A model generated the notes under the pieces. The model saw only the letters and a program-made list of their open reading frames with translations. It was not told where the DNA came from and ran no database searches. Of a stretch of 14,572 nt of DNA, positions 7,793-14,572 are shown in pieces. Position 1 is the first letter of the stretch; every line of letters begins with the position of its first letter. The stretch comes from DASZYF01 sp035545535 (GTDB lineage: Bacteria; Actinomycetota; Actinomycetes; Mycobacteriales; CAJCIY01), in contig DASZYF010000056.1 of assembly GCA_035545535.1 (NCBI GenBank), forward strand, positions 1-14,572. Direction: 5' to 3'. Made by a program: the position numbers and the translations under genes.

Positions 7793-8643
7793 GCCGGCGG
7801 CACCGCGGTCACGTCAGCGTCACCGACGCCGACGCGCACCTCGAGGATGAGCCGGCCCGAACCGGCCGGTGAGATGCCGACGTCCGTCGAACGGCTGGGG
7901 CCGAAGCCGTGCGCGTCGTCGCCGACGACCTCGACCGAGCCGACGCCGGTGCGCGCATCGACGTGCGTGGCGATGCTGCCCGGGAGCAGGATGCGCGCCT
8001 TGCCGCTGCCGACGTGCACGGTCACGTCGCGGTCGGACGTGATCGGGCCGAGCTTCGTCAGGTCGAGCGTGAGGGTGCCGACCCCGAGGTCGTACTCGTC
8101 ATCGAGGTCGCCCGCGTTGGCGACGGTGACCGAGCGCGACGACAGCGACCGGCCGGCGGCGAGCACGGTGACGGTGCCGGCGAGCAGGAGCACGAGCACC
8201 GATGCGACGGCGATGCGGGCCGCGCGGCGGCGCAGCACGACGATGGCGCCGGCGAGCAGCGCGAACGCGAAGAGCGGCGCCGGCGTCCACCACCAGATGT
8301 GGTGGAACGCCGACGTCAGCACGAGCGCGGCCAGCACGACGAGCACGACCCCGGTGACGTTCCGGGACCGGCGCCGCAGCGCCTTCTCGGCCGGTGAGGG
8401 CCCGCTGCCGTCGGGCACGAGCAGCCACGCGGCGATGTAGGCCGCGACGCCGACACCACCGAAGAACGTCAGCGCCACGACGACGATGCGGACGAGCAGC
8501 ACGTCGACGGCGAAGTAGTCGGCGATGCCTCCGCAGACGCCGCCGATCCAGCGCTCGTCGCGCGAGCGGAGGAAGCGCCGGACGGGCGGGTGGGACGGTG
8601 ATGGTGCCGGTTCGGGCTCGGTGAGCACCGGTGTCTCAGTCAT
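7789..8643 (-). CDS. PspC-domain membrane protein with C-terminal toastrack (LiaF-like) domain
   Basis: The 284-residue membrane protein has a PspC domain at about 21-79 (RRFLRSRDERWIGGVCGGIADYF then a transmembrane stretch ending AAWLLVPDG). Three further hydrophobic segments follow at about 97-115, 122-136 and 143-163. The outer C-terminal region (about 185-280) has repeated Gly-x-Gly beta strands (LGVGTLTLDLTKL, VHVGSGKARILLP, GVGSVEVVG, VRVGVGDADV), the pattern of the toastrack/LiaF-type domain. Such proteins take part in sensing envelope stress with a partner kinase. A PspC-domain kinase and its regulator lie directly divergent, which fits. ATG at 8643 is chosen although its ribosome binding site is poor. 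GTG at 8676 has GGAG 6 bases upstream and would add an Arg-rich 11-residue extension whose codon use is less GC3-biased, so it is less likely. The 3' end overlaps the start of the small Gly-rich ORF. Confidence 0.88.
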   Translation of the reverse strand: MTETPVLTEPEPAPSPSHPPVRRFLRSRDERWIGGVCGGIADYFAVDVLLVRIVVVALTFFGGVGVAAYIAAWLLVPDGSGPSPAEKALRRRSRNVTGVVLVVLAALVLTSAFHHIWWWTPAPLFAFALLAGAIVVLRRRAARIAVASVLVLLLAGTVTVLAAGRSLSSRSVTVANAGDLDDEYDLGVGTLTLDLTKLGPITSDRDVTVHVGSGKARILLPGSIATHVDARTGVGSVEVVGDDAHGFGPSRSTDVGISPAGSGRLILEVRVGVGDADVTAVPPA

Positions 8644-8674
8644 GCAGCCACGGTCGCGACGATCGCGGCCGCGC

Positions 8675-8730
8675 ACATCCGGCTCCGGCCCGTGACCGGC
8701 CCCGGAAGGGGGATCCGGGACAACATCCGG
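8675..8730. promoter_or_regulatory. Repeated ATCCGG elements between the divergent PspC and kinase genes
   Basis: ACATCCGG occurs at 8675-8682 and again at 8723-8730 in the same orientation, with a third GATCCGG at 8712-8718. They lie in the 133-bp gap that must hold both promoters and could be binding sites for the adjacent LuxR-type regulator. C/G-rich words recur easily at this base composition, so this is only a candidate. Confidence 0.25.
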
Positions 8731-8776
8731 GGAGACCCCTGAGGCGACCCCGAGCCGTCGGTGCCACCCTGGACGG

Positions 8777-9995
8777 GTGCGCGAGCCGCGACCGCCGCTC
8801 CGGCGCCCCTCCCGCGGCCGCTGGATCGCCGGCGTGGCCCGCGGGCGTCGCCGACCACCTGCGCATCTCCGTGCGGCTCGTCCGCGTCATCTTCGTCGTC
8901 CTCGCCGCGACCAACGGCGTCGGCGTGCTCGCCTACGGCCTGCTGTGGGCCTTCGTCCCGGACGACGGAGGCGAGGTGTCGTGGCGCCGACTGCGCAAGC
9001 GGAGCATCGCCGCGATCGCCGCTACGGCCGTCGTCGCGATCTCCATCCACTCCATCGGCGGCAGCCTCGGGTTCGGCACCGTGTGGCCGCTCACCCTCGC
9101 CGTCCTCGGCGCCCTGCTCATCTGGATGCGGGCCGAGCCCGAACGGCGCGCGCAGTGGGCGGACGACGCGCGGCGCTGGGGCCGGTTCGCCGCGAGCAGC
9201 CGGCACAGCCTCGACATCGCGTTGGTCGCCGGCGGCGTCGTGCTGGTGGTGGGCGGCATCGCGGGCTTCCTCGCCGCGCACGACGCGCTGCGGCAGGCGC
9301 GCAACGGCGCGCTGGCGATCGGCGCGACGGCGTTCGGGGTCGCGCTGGTGTGCGGGCCGTGGCTCGTGCGCCTCGCGCGTGACCTGTCCCGCGAGCGCCG
9401 CGCGCGCATCCACGAGCAGGAGAGGGCCGAGGTCGCCGCGCACGTGCACGACTCCGTCCTGCAGACGCTGACGCTGCTGCAGCGCCACGCGGGCGACGAG
9501 GACGCGGTGCGCCGGCTCGCGCGCCGGCAGGAGCGCGACCTGCGCAGCTGGCTCTACGGCGCCCGACCGTCGGACGACGGCCAGACCTTCGCGGCGGCCA
9601 TGGCGACCACGCTCGCCGACGTCGAAGACGCGCACGGTGTGCTGGTCGAGCTGGTGCTCGTCGGCGACGCCCCGATCGACGACCGGCTGACCGCACTGGT
9701 GGCCGCAACCCGAGAGGCGACGGTGAACGCCGCGCGGCACGCGCAGGTCGCGGCGATCGACGTCTATGCCGAGGTCGACGAGAGGGAGGTCACCGTCTAC
9801 GTGCGCGACCGGGGCTTCGGCTTCGACCCCGTCAACGTGCCCGACGACCGGCGTGGCCTGCGCGACTCCGTGCGCGGGCGGATGCGGCGCGCAGGTGGCG
9901 ACGTCGCGGTGCGCACCGCGCCGGGCGAAGGCACCGAGGTGACCCTCACCGTGCCGCGCAAGAAGAAGGCCGACAACGCGAACGGGGCGTCGTGA
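8777..9995 (+). CDS. PspC-domain sensor histidine kinase, interrupted by a +1 frameshift
   Basis: The gene codes for a membrane sensor kinase, but a single extra G in the GGG run at 8843-8845 breaks the frame. From GTG at 8777 the first frame reads REPRPPLRRPSRGRWIAGVARG. The next frame continues VADHLRISVRLVRVIFVVLA and so on. Joined, they form a normal PspC domain (compare IGGVCGGIADYF in the neighbour). The corrected product has 405 residues. Transmembrane segments lie at about 36-60, 77-93, 101-117, 146-166 and 177-199. The HisKA_3 helix has AAHVHDSVLQTLTLLQ with phospho-accepting His224. The HATPase domain has an N-box (REATVNAARHA, Asn317), DRGFGFD (Asp344) and a GLRDSVRGRM segment. It overlaps the response-regulator start as GTGA. 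The indel may be a sequencing error or a true mutation; without it the kinase would lack the start of the PspC domain. Confidence 0.88.
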
Positions 9996-10636
9996 CCGTG
10001 CGCGTCGTCCTCGTCGACGACCACACCCTCGTGCGCAGCGGAGTGCGCAACGAGCTCGGCGCCGGCATCGAGGTCGTCGGTGAGGCCGGCGACGCGGACG
10101 AGGCGATCTCGGCCATCCGCGACGCCAAGCCGGACGTCGTCCTGCTCGACGTGCACCTCCCCGGCGGCGGCGGCCTGGCCGTGCTGCACGCGCTGACCGA
10201 CGAGCTCCCGGCCACCCGGTTCCTGGCACTGTCGGTGAGCGATGCGCCGGAGGACGTGATCGCCGTCGTCCGGGCCGGTGCCCGCGGGTACGTCACGAAG
10301 GCGATCACCGGTGACGAGCTCACCGATGCGGTGCAGCGCGTCGCGGCCGGCGACGCGGTGTTCGGCCCCCGCCTCGCCGGGTTCGTGCTCGACGCGTTCT
10401 CCGGCTCGGCCGTCGTCGCCGCCAGCGGGCAGGACGACGAGCTCGATGCGCTCACACCGCGCGAACGCGAGGTGATGCGCCTGATCGCGCGCGGCTACAC
10501 CTACCGCGAGGCGGCCGACGCCCTCGTGCTCTCGGTGCGGACTATCGAGACGCACGTGTCGTCGGTGCTGCGCAAGACGCAGCTGTCGAACCGCCGCGAG
10601 CTCGCCCGCTGGGCCGCCAGCCGCCGCCTCGTGTGA
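9992..10636 (+). CDS. LuxR/NarL-family response regulator
   Basis: The 214-residue protein has an N-terminal receiver domain (about 3-120) with acidic pair Asp9/Asp10, phospho-acceptor Asp53 in VVLLDVHLPGG, Ser81 and Lys103 in GYVTKAI. A linker leads to a LuxR-type HTH (about 152-214): LTPREREVMRLIARGYTYRE, then the recognition region SVRTIETHVSSVLRK. It is the cognate partner of the kinase just upstream: its GTG start overlaps the kinase stop (GTGA), so the two are translationally coupled. The likely targets are the divergent PspC gene and its own operon, as in LiaSR-type envelope-stress systems. This assignment follows from gene order and domains; no operator has been shown. Confidence 0.95.
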   Translation: MTVRVVLVDDHTLVRSGVRNELGAGIEVVGEAGDADEAISAIRDAKPDVVLLDVHLPGGGGLAVLHALTDELPATRFLALSVSDAPEDVIAVVRAGARGYVTKAITGDELTDAVQRVAAGDAVFGPRLAGFVLDAFSGSAVVAASGQDDELDALTPREREVMRLIARGYTYREAADALVLSVRTIETHVSSVLRKTQLSNRRELARWAASRRLV

Positions 10637-10646
10637 AGGTGGGTGG

Positions 10647-12053
10647 ATGAGCACGTCGGTCGAGAGCTGGGTCCAGCAGTACTGGGAGCGCGACGTCCTG
10701 CCGACGCTGCAGGACTACGTGCGCATCCCGAACGTGAGCGCGGCCTACGACGCCGACTGGAAGGCGCACGGGCACATGGACCGTGCGGTGGAGCTCATCC
10801 GGCAGTGGTGCGCAGCGCGGCCGTTGCCCGGCCTGGTCGTCGAGGTGCACGAGCTCGAAGGCCGTTCGCCCGTGCTCTACCTGGAGCTCCCCGCGACGGG
10901 TCCAGGCGCCGACGACACGGTGCTGCTCTACGGACACCTCGACAAGCAACCGGAGATGACGGGGTGGACGACCGGGCCGTGGGAGCCGGTCCTCGAGGGC
11001 GATCGACTGTTCGGCCGCGGCTGCGCGGACGACGGCTACGCGGTGTTCGCATCGCTCGGCGCGCTGCAGCTGCTGCACGAGACGTCGCGCGACCACACCC
11101 GCGCGGTGGTGATCATCGAAGCATCCGAGGAGAGCGGCAGCCCCGACCTCCCCGCGCACGTCGAGGCGCTCGCCCCGCGCATCGGTACGCCGTCGCTCGT
11201 CATCTGCCTCGACTCGGGCGCGCTCGACTACGACCGGCTCTGGGTCACGACGTCGCTGCGGGGGCTCGCCGGCTGCACGGTGCGGGTCGACGTGCTGACC
11301 GAGGGCGTGCACAGCGGCATCGCGAGCGGCGTCGTCCCGTCGAGCTTCCGCATCCTCCGGCAGCTGCTGGACCGGGTCGAGGACCCCGCGACCGGGCGGA
11401 TCCTCCTGCCCGAGCTGCACGCCGCGATCCCGGACGCGCGCGTCGCGGCAGCCCGCGCGACGGCCGCGACGATGCCGCACCCGTTCGCGGCCGACCTCCC
11501 GATGATCGCGCGACCGATGGTCGACGACCCCGCGCGGCAGCTCATCGCGCACACGTGGGAGCCCACCCTGTCCGTCACCGGTGCCGACGGCTGGCCGCCG
11601 ACCGACCGCGCCGGCAACGTGCTGCGCCCGTTCACCGCACTCACGCTGTCGTTCCGGCTGCCGCCGACCGTCGACGCCGCGTCGGCTCAAGCGGCCATCG
11701 AGAAGGCGTTGTCGTCCGACACCCCGTACGGCGCGCGCGTGACCCTGTCGGGCGCCGAGTGCGCCAGCGGTTGGTGCGCGCCCGAGCTGCCGCCGTGGCT
11801 CACGACCGCGCTCGACGACGCGTCGAACGCCGCGTGGGGTCAGGGCATGCGCACGTTCGGGGAGGGCGGGACGATCCCGTTCATGGGCATGCTCGGGGAC
11901 AGCTTCCCCGCGGCGCAGTTCGTCGTCAGCGGCGTGCTCGGCCCCGGGTCGAACGCGCACGGGCCCAACGAGTTCCTCCACATCCCGTCCGCGCGCCGCC
12001 TGACCCAGGCGATCGCCGACGTGCTCGCCGCCCACGCGAACCGCCCGATCTGA
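10647..12053 (+). CDS. M20-family zinc metallopeptidase (dipeptidase / deacylase)
   Basis: The 468-residue cytoplasmic enzyme has the full M20 site. His97 and Asp99 lie in LLYGHLDKQPEMTGW, bridging Asp128 in GRGCADDGYAVFASL, general-base Glu161 and ligand Glu162 in IEASEESGSPD, Asp189 in ICLDSGALDYD, and the last ligand His438 in SNAHGPNEF. The lid/dimerisation domain starts around 205 and contains GVHSG (His222), the residue that crosses into the partner active site in dimeric members. M20 enzymes hydrolyse dipeptides or N-acyl amino acids using two metal ions. The GHLDKQP and EESGSPD forms match the dipeptidase branch more than ArgE or DapE, but the substrate is not certain. It starts 10 bases after the response-regulator stop with a GGTGGG-type ribosome binding site, so it is probably co-transcribed with the two-component genes. 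Any functional link to them is unknown. Confidence 0.92.
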   Translation: MSTSVESWVQQYWERDVLPTLQDYVRIPNVSAAYDADWKAHGHMDRAVELIRQWCAARPLPGLVVEVHELEGRSPVLYLELPATGPGADDTVLLYGHLDKQPEMTGWTTGPWEPVLEGDRLFGRGCADDGYAVFASLGALQLLHETSRDHTRAVVIIEASEESGSPDLPAHVEALAPRIGTPSLVICLDSGALDYDRLWVTTSLRGLAGCTVRVDVLTEGVHSGIASGVVPSSFRILRQLLDRVEDPATGRILLPELHAAIPDARVAAARATAATMPHPFAADLPMIARPMVDDPARQLIAHTWEPTLSVTGADGWPPTDRAGNVLRPFTALTLSFRLPPTVDAASAQAAIEKALSSDTPYGARVTLSGAECASGWCAPELPPWLTTALDDASNAAWGQGMRTFGEGGTIPFMGMLGDSFPAAQFVVSGVLGPGSNAHGPNEFLHIPSARRLTQAIADVLAAHANRPI

Positions 12054-12076
12054 CCCGATGTGACTATGCCCAACGA

Positions 12077-12094
12077 GGTCGGCTTTCCCCGACC
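12077..12094. other. Hairpin between the M20 and diguanylate cyclase genes
   Basis: GGTCGG-CTTTCC-CCGACC has perfect six-base arms and lies 23 bases after the peptidase stop and 8 bases before the next start. It could attenuate read-through or lie at the ribosome entry site of the cyclase gene. There is no T tract. Confidence 0.3.
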
Positions 12095-12102
12095 GTGGGC
12101 CG

Positions 12103-13479
12103 GTGGAGGGGACGCGGGCGCCGGGCGCCCGCACGGGGGCTCGGCGGGCAAGGACCGCAGCGCACCGACCGGCGCCGTGGCAGCGCCTCCCCGCCTCCGC
12201 CCGCGCCTGCCTCATCGCCGCGCACGCCACGCTGCTCACGCTGACGATCTGGTCGGCGATCCACACGACGTGGCGCGACCGCGACGCGTCGGTGATCGCC
12301 GGTCTGTGCGCGTGCGCGGTCGCCAACATCGAATGGGGCCGGCGCGCGGAGCACGGCCGGGTGCTCGGGCAGCGCCCGCACAAGGGGCTCTCGGCGTGGG
12401 CGCTCGCCGCCGCGGTCCTCGCGCCGGTGTGGGTGGTCACGGTGGTGACCGCGTTCGTCTACGCGTACGCCCGGCAGCGCGGCCTCAAGGTCACGCTGTT
12501 CAAGTGGGTCGGCTCGGGCACCTTCGTCGCGCTCGCGGCGATCGCCGCTGAGAACGTCGCTGAGGCCGTCAGCGCCAAGGACCCGCTGCGGGCCACGGGC
12601 CCGATGGTCCTGGTCGAGCTCACCGCCGTGCTGGCGACGTTCGTCGTCGCGGAGGGCCTGCTGTTCGCGGCGATCGCCTGGACGAACGACGCCGAGGACG
12701 AGGCGTGGCTGCGCGCGCAGCTGCGCAGCCGCAGCTATCACTCGACCGAGCTCGCGGTCGGGTGCACCGGGCTGCTCACGGCGACGGTGTTCGACGTGTC
12801 GCCGTGGCTGCTCGTGCTGTTCACGCCCACCTACGCGCTGCTCCAGCGCGCGCTGCTCGTCGAACCGCTGCGCAGCGAGGCCCGCACCGACGCGAAGACC
12901 GGCCTGCTCACCTACCGCGCGTGGCGCGACGTCGCCGAGCCGCTCATCGCCGGTTGCGCCGAGAACAGCACGTCGGCCACCGTGCTGCTGCTCGACCTCG
13001 ACGGCTTCAAGGCGGTCAACGACGACCACGGGCACCTCGTCGGTGACGACGTGCTCGCCGCGGTCGGCGAGGCATGCCGTGCCGGCTTCCGCGATGCCGA
13101 CGTGGTGGGGAGGTTCGGTGGCGACGAGCTGTGCGCACTGCTGCCGAACACGACCATCGACCGTGCGCGCACGATCGCGGAGGACGTGCGCACGCGCGTG
13201 CAGGAGATAGCCGTCGTCGTCGACGGCCACCCGGCGCCGCTCGGCGTGACGATGTCGATCGGCGGCGCGTTCCTGTCGCCGAGCGACATGGAGCAGCACC
13301 TCGCCGCCGCGATCAGTGCCGCGGACGGTGCGCTCTACCGGGCCAAGCGCACCGGCCGCAACCGGGTGGTCGTCCTGCCGCTGCACGACGGCCTGGCCGC
13401 GAAGAACGCGCCCCCGAACGTGCCCGCGCCCCGGCTCGCGCAGCCGATCGAGCTCCGCTCGACCAAGACCGGCGCCTGA
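12103..13479 (+). CDS. Membrane-bound diguanylate cyclase (GGDEF domain, GGDEL variant)
   Basis: The 458-residue protein should make the second messenger c-di-GMP from two GTP. The N-terminal half has about six hydrophobic segments (about 34-54, 62-76, 98-122, 135-155, 167-193 and 217-250), an integral-membrane sensor that I cannot match to a named MASE or 7TM type. The GGDEF domain (about 258-428) has DAKTGLLTYRAW, LLLDLDGFKAVNDDHGHLVGDD with metal-binding Asp, and the active-site loop GRFGGDEL (339-343), where the usual final Phe is Leu. An inhibitory I-site RxxD (Arg330-Asp333) lies exactly five residues before it. SIGGA and ADGALYRAKRTGRNRV are the usual closing motifs. The C-terminal 30 residues are Pro/Ala-rich. 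GTG at 12103 is the only usable start ahead of the first membrane segment; its ribosome binding site is weak. There is no EAL domain. Confidence 0.93.
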   Translation: MEGTRAPGARTGARRARTAAHRPAPWQRLPASARACLIAAHATLLTLTIWSAIHTTWRDRDASVIAGLCACAVANIEWGRRAEHGRVLGQRPHKGLSAWALAAAVLAPVWVVTVVTAFVYAYARQRGLKVTLFKWVGSGTFVALAAIAAENVAEAVSAKDPLRATGPMVLVELTAVLATFVVAEGLLFAAIAWTNDAEDEAWLRAQLRSRSYHSTELAVGCTGLLTATVFDVSPWLLVLFTPTYALLQRALLVEPLRSEARTDAKTGLLTYRAWRDVAEPLIAGCAENSTSATVLLLDLDGFKAVNDDHGHLVGDDVLAAVGEACRAGFRDADVVGRFGGDELCALLPNTTIDRARTIAEDVRTRVQEIAVVVDGHPAPLGVTMSIGGAFLSPSDMEQHLAAAISAADGALYRAKRTGRNRVVVLPLHDGLAAKNAPPNVPAPRLAQPIELRSTKTGA

Positions 13480-13497
13480 CGCCGACGGCTGCGCGGC

Positions 13498-13515
13498 GTT
13501 GCGGTCAGCTGCAAC
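13498..13515. terminator. Weak hairpin between convergent cyclase and TetR genes
   Basis: GTTGCGG-TCAG-CTGCAAC can form seven pairs with one wobble and overlaps the TetR stop codon (13505-13507). A second possible stem (ACGCCG at 13479-13484 with CGGCGT at 13494-13499) overlaps it. The 25-bp convergent gap has no better candidate. Confidence 0.3.
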
Positions 13516-14053
13516 GGGTGAGCGCCGCCAGCGCCATCGCGCGCAGCACGGGGCGCGCATCGTCGGTGTGCGACCCGTCGACGGCGTACGGCGTGGAGTT
13601 CATGAGGCCGAACGCGGCGTGGGCCCGGATGCGGGCCTCCTCCGCCTTGAGCCGGCCGTCGGAGGCGCACAGCGCGTCGACCCAGATCTCGACGTAGCGG
13701 CGCTGCAGCCGGCGGACCTTGCGCGCGTCGGCGTCGGACAGCTGCTCGATGTCGCGGTCCTGCACCCGGATGAGGTCGGGCCGGGACAGCGCGAAGTCGA
13801 CGTGGAAGTCGACGAGGCGCGCGATGAGGTCCCCGCCGTCGCGGGCGGCTTCGCGCTGACCACCGGCGAGCAGGTGCTCACTGATGTCGACGAGCATCTC
13901 GGCGAGGATCGCCGCCTTGTTGGGGAAGTGCTTGTAGAGCGCCGGCCCGCTGATCCCCATGGCCGCGCCGAGGTCCTCGACCGTCACCCCGTGGAAGCCG
14001 CGCACGGCGAACAGGTGCGCGGCCTCGCGCAGGATCTGCTCGCGCCGGGTCAC
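13505..14053 (-). CDS. TetR-family repressor, likely of the adjacent acyl-CoA carboxylase operon
   Basis: The 182-residue regulator has a TetR HTH at about 1-50: ILREAAHLFAVRGFHGVTVEDLG, then the recognition part MGISGPALYKHFPNKAAILAEML. The C-terminal all-helical domain (about 55-180) would bind a small effector, possibly an acyl-CoA, and form the dimer. The start is GTG at 14053, with GGGAGG 6 bases upstream, a very good site. It is divergent from the carboxylase gene by 128 bp, and that gap holds two GGTTA-N8-TAACC palindromes. This position makes autoregulation and repression of the carboxylase likely. Similar TetR/carboxylase pairs control leucine or short-chain acyl-CoA catabolism in actinobacteria. 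The effector is inferred. Confidence 0.92.
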   Translation of the reverse strand: MTRREQILREAAHLFAVRGFHGVTVEDLGAAMGISGPALYKHFPNKAAILAEMLVDISEHLLAGGQREAARDGGDLIARLVDFHVDFALSRPDLIRVQDRDIEQLSDADARKVRRLQRRYVEIWVDALCASDGRLKAEEARIRAHAAFGLMNSTPYAVDGSHTDDARPVLRAMALAALTRCS

Positions 14054-14087
14054 GGATGACCTCCCTGCGGGACGGGCTGGACGGATC

Positions 14088-14105
14088 GGTTAACACATAC
14101 TAACC
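14088..14105. promoter_or_regulatory. Candidate TetR operator 1, GGTTA-N8-TAACC
   Basis: Perfect five-base arms lie 35 bases from the TetR start, in one of the few AT-rich patches of the window. TAGTAT, read on the minus strand within it, resembles a -10 element for the TetR gene, so binding would block its transcription. Confidence 0.7.
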
Positions 14106-14111
14106 TCTGCT

Positions 14112-14129
14112 GGTTAAGGAGCGCTAACC
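14112..14129. promoter_or_regulatory. Candidate TetR operator 2, GGTTA-N8-TAACC
   Basis: It has the same arms and the same 8-bp spacing as operator 1, with centres 24 bp apart. The site ends 52 bases before the carboxylase start, suitable for control of the rightward promoter. Confidence 0.7.
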
Positions 14130-14181
14130 GACGCCACATCCGGTGACGTGGGAGCGACTCCCGACCACAGGGAGGCCTCGG

Positions 14182-14572
14182 GTGAGCACCGGCGTGCGCT
14201 CGGCCGTCGACCCCGGCAGTGATGCGTTCGTCGCCAACACCGCCCGCGCGGAGGGCCTCGTCGCCGAGCTGCGCAACGAGCTCAGGACCGCAGCGCTCGG
14301 CGGTCCGGAGACCGCCCGCGAGCGGCACGTCTCGCGCGGCAAGCTGCTCCCCCGCGACCGGGTCGACGCCCTGCTCGACCGCGGCAGCCCGTTCCTCGAG
14401 CTCAGCCCGCTCGCGGCGCACGGCCTCTACGACGGCGAGGCGCCCGGCGCCGGGATCATCACCGGCGTCGGCCGGGTGTCCGGCCGCGAGTGCCTGATCA
14501 TCGCCAACGACGCCACCGTCAAGGGCGGCACGTACTACCCGATGACGGTGAAGAAGCACCTGCGCGCACAAG
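14182..14572 (+). CDS. accD1: Acyl-CoA carboxylase carboxyltransferase (beta) subunit, N-terminal part; methylcrotonyl-CoA type
   Basis: The frame starts with GTG at 14182, with AGGGAGG 6 bases upstream, and is open for 130 codons to the window end, so the C-terminal three quarters is missing. The N-terminal carboxyltransferase features are clear: ERHVSRGKLLPRDRVDALLD (substrate-entry region), the acyl-CoA binding LITGVGRV-like strand (here IITGVGRVSGRECLIIAND), and ATVKGGTYYPMTVKKHLRAQ. NDATVKGGTYYPMTVKKHLRAQ is characteristic of the methylcrotonyl-CoA carboxylase beta subunit (leucine breakdown) rather than the propionyl- or acetyl-CoA subunits, which usually read NDFTVFGGS there. It would pair with a biotin-carrying alpha subunit, expected downstream outside the window. 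The gene lies divergent from the TetR regulator and downstream of the two operator palindromes. The symbol follows mycobacterial usage for this subunit. Confidence 0.93.
   Translation, partial: MSTGVRSAVDPGSDAFVANTARAEGLVAELRNELRTAALGGPETARERHVSRGKLLPRDRVDALLDRGSPFLELSPLAAHGLYDGEAPGAGIITGVGRVSGRECLIIANDATVKGGTYYPMTVKKHLRAQ

Noticed and set aside
8631..8776. Upstream start at 8631 for the sensor kinase
   Set aside because: The sequence before VADHLRIS in that frame is Arg/Pro-rich junk and overlaps the PspC gene start; the real N-terminus is in another frame from GTG 8777.
8640..10229. Minus-strand ORF of 529 codons across the kinase and regulator
   Set aside because: Low-complexity Arg/Gly/Ala product, antisense to kinase motifs that are clearly real.
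10542..12440. Minus-strand ORF of 632 codons across the M20 peptidase
   Set aside because: Shadow of the peptidase and cyclase genes, with no recognisable motif and extreme Arg content.
12064..13560. Minus-strand ORF of 498 codons across the diguanylate cyclase
   Set aside because: Antisense to a complete GGDEF protein; composition is Arg/Gly/Ala-rich without a domain.

Overview
The window is chromosomal DNA of a high-GC actinobacterium. The evidence is GC-saturated third codon positions, frequent GTG starts, a GltA2-type citrate synthase, a two-ACT SerB, a divergent TetR/methylcrotonyl-CoA-type carboxylase pair and a PspC-toastrack/PspC-kinase set. The genus cannot be fixed from the sequence alone. 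The window is densely coding. I see no tRNA, rRNA, insertion sequence, phage gene or CRISPR array, and no gene-free stretch over 300 bases; the longest gaps are about 170 bp (1494-1663) and about 130 bp (8644-8776).

Layout, left to right. A lipoprotein gene runs off the left edge (minus). serB (minus) is divergent from a gene for a secreted Ser/Thr/Ala-repeat protein (plus). That gene converges on citrate synthase gltA (minus) across a strong two-way terminator that overlaps the gltA stop codon. Upstream of gltA on the same strand is a 12-TM MFS drug-transporter-like gene. It is divergent from a MarR regulator, which leads a tight plus-strand set: MarR, a VOC/glyoxalase-fold protein and a type I Baeyer-Villiger-like flavin monooxygenase. 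These four genes look like one regulated oxidation/efflux module.

Next is an envelope-stress-type signalling block. A PspC/toastrack membrane protein (minus) ends in an ATGA overlap with a small Gly-rich ORF, which runs antisense into the 3' end of the monooxygenase gene. Divergently transcribed are a PspC-domain sensor histidine kinase and a LuxR-type response regulator with a GTGA overlap. The kinase gene carries a clear single-base frameshift (one extra G at 8843-8845) that separates the first part of its PspC domain from the rest. Behind them follow an M20 metallopeptidase and a membrane diguanylate cyclase with a GGDEL active site and an intact I-site.

At the right end a TetR repressor (minus) is divergent from the start of an acyl-CoA carboxylase carboxyltransferase subunit (plus, cut by the window end). 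Between them lie two identically spaced GGTTA-N8-TAACC palindromes, which are strong candidate TetR operators. The most notable items are these tandem operators, the PspC signalling block with its frameshift and small coupled ORF, and the MFS/MarR/VOC/monooxygenase module.
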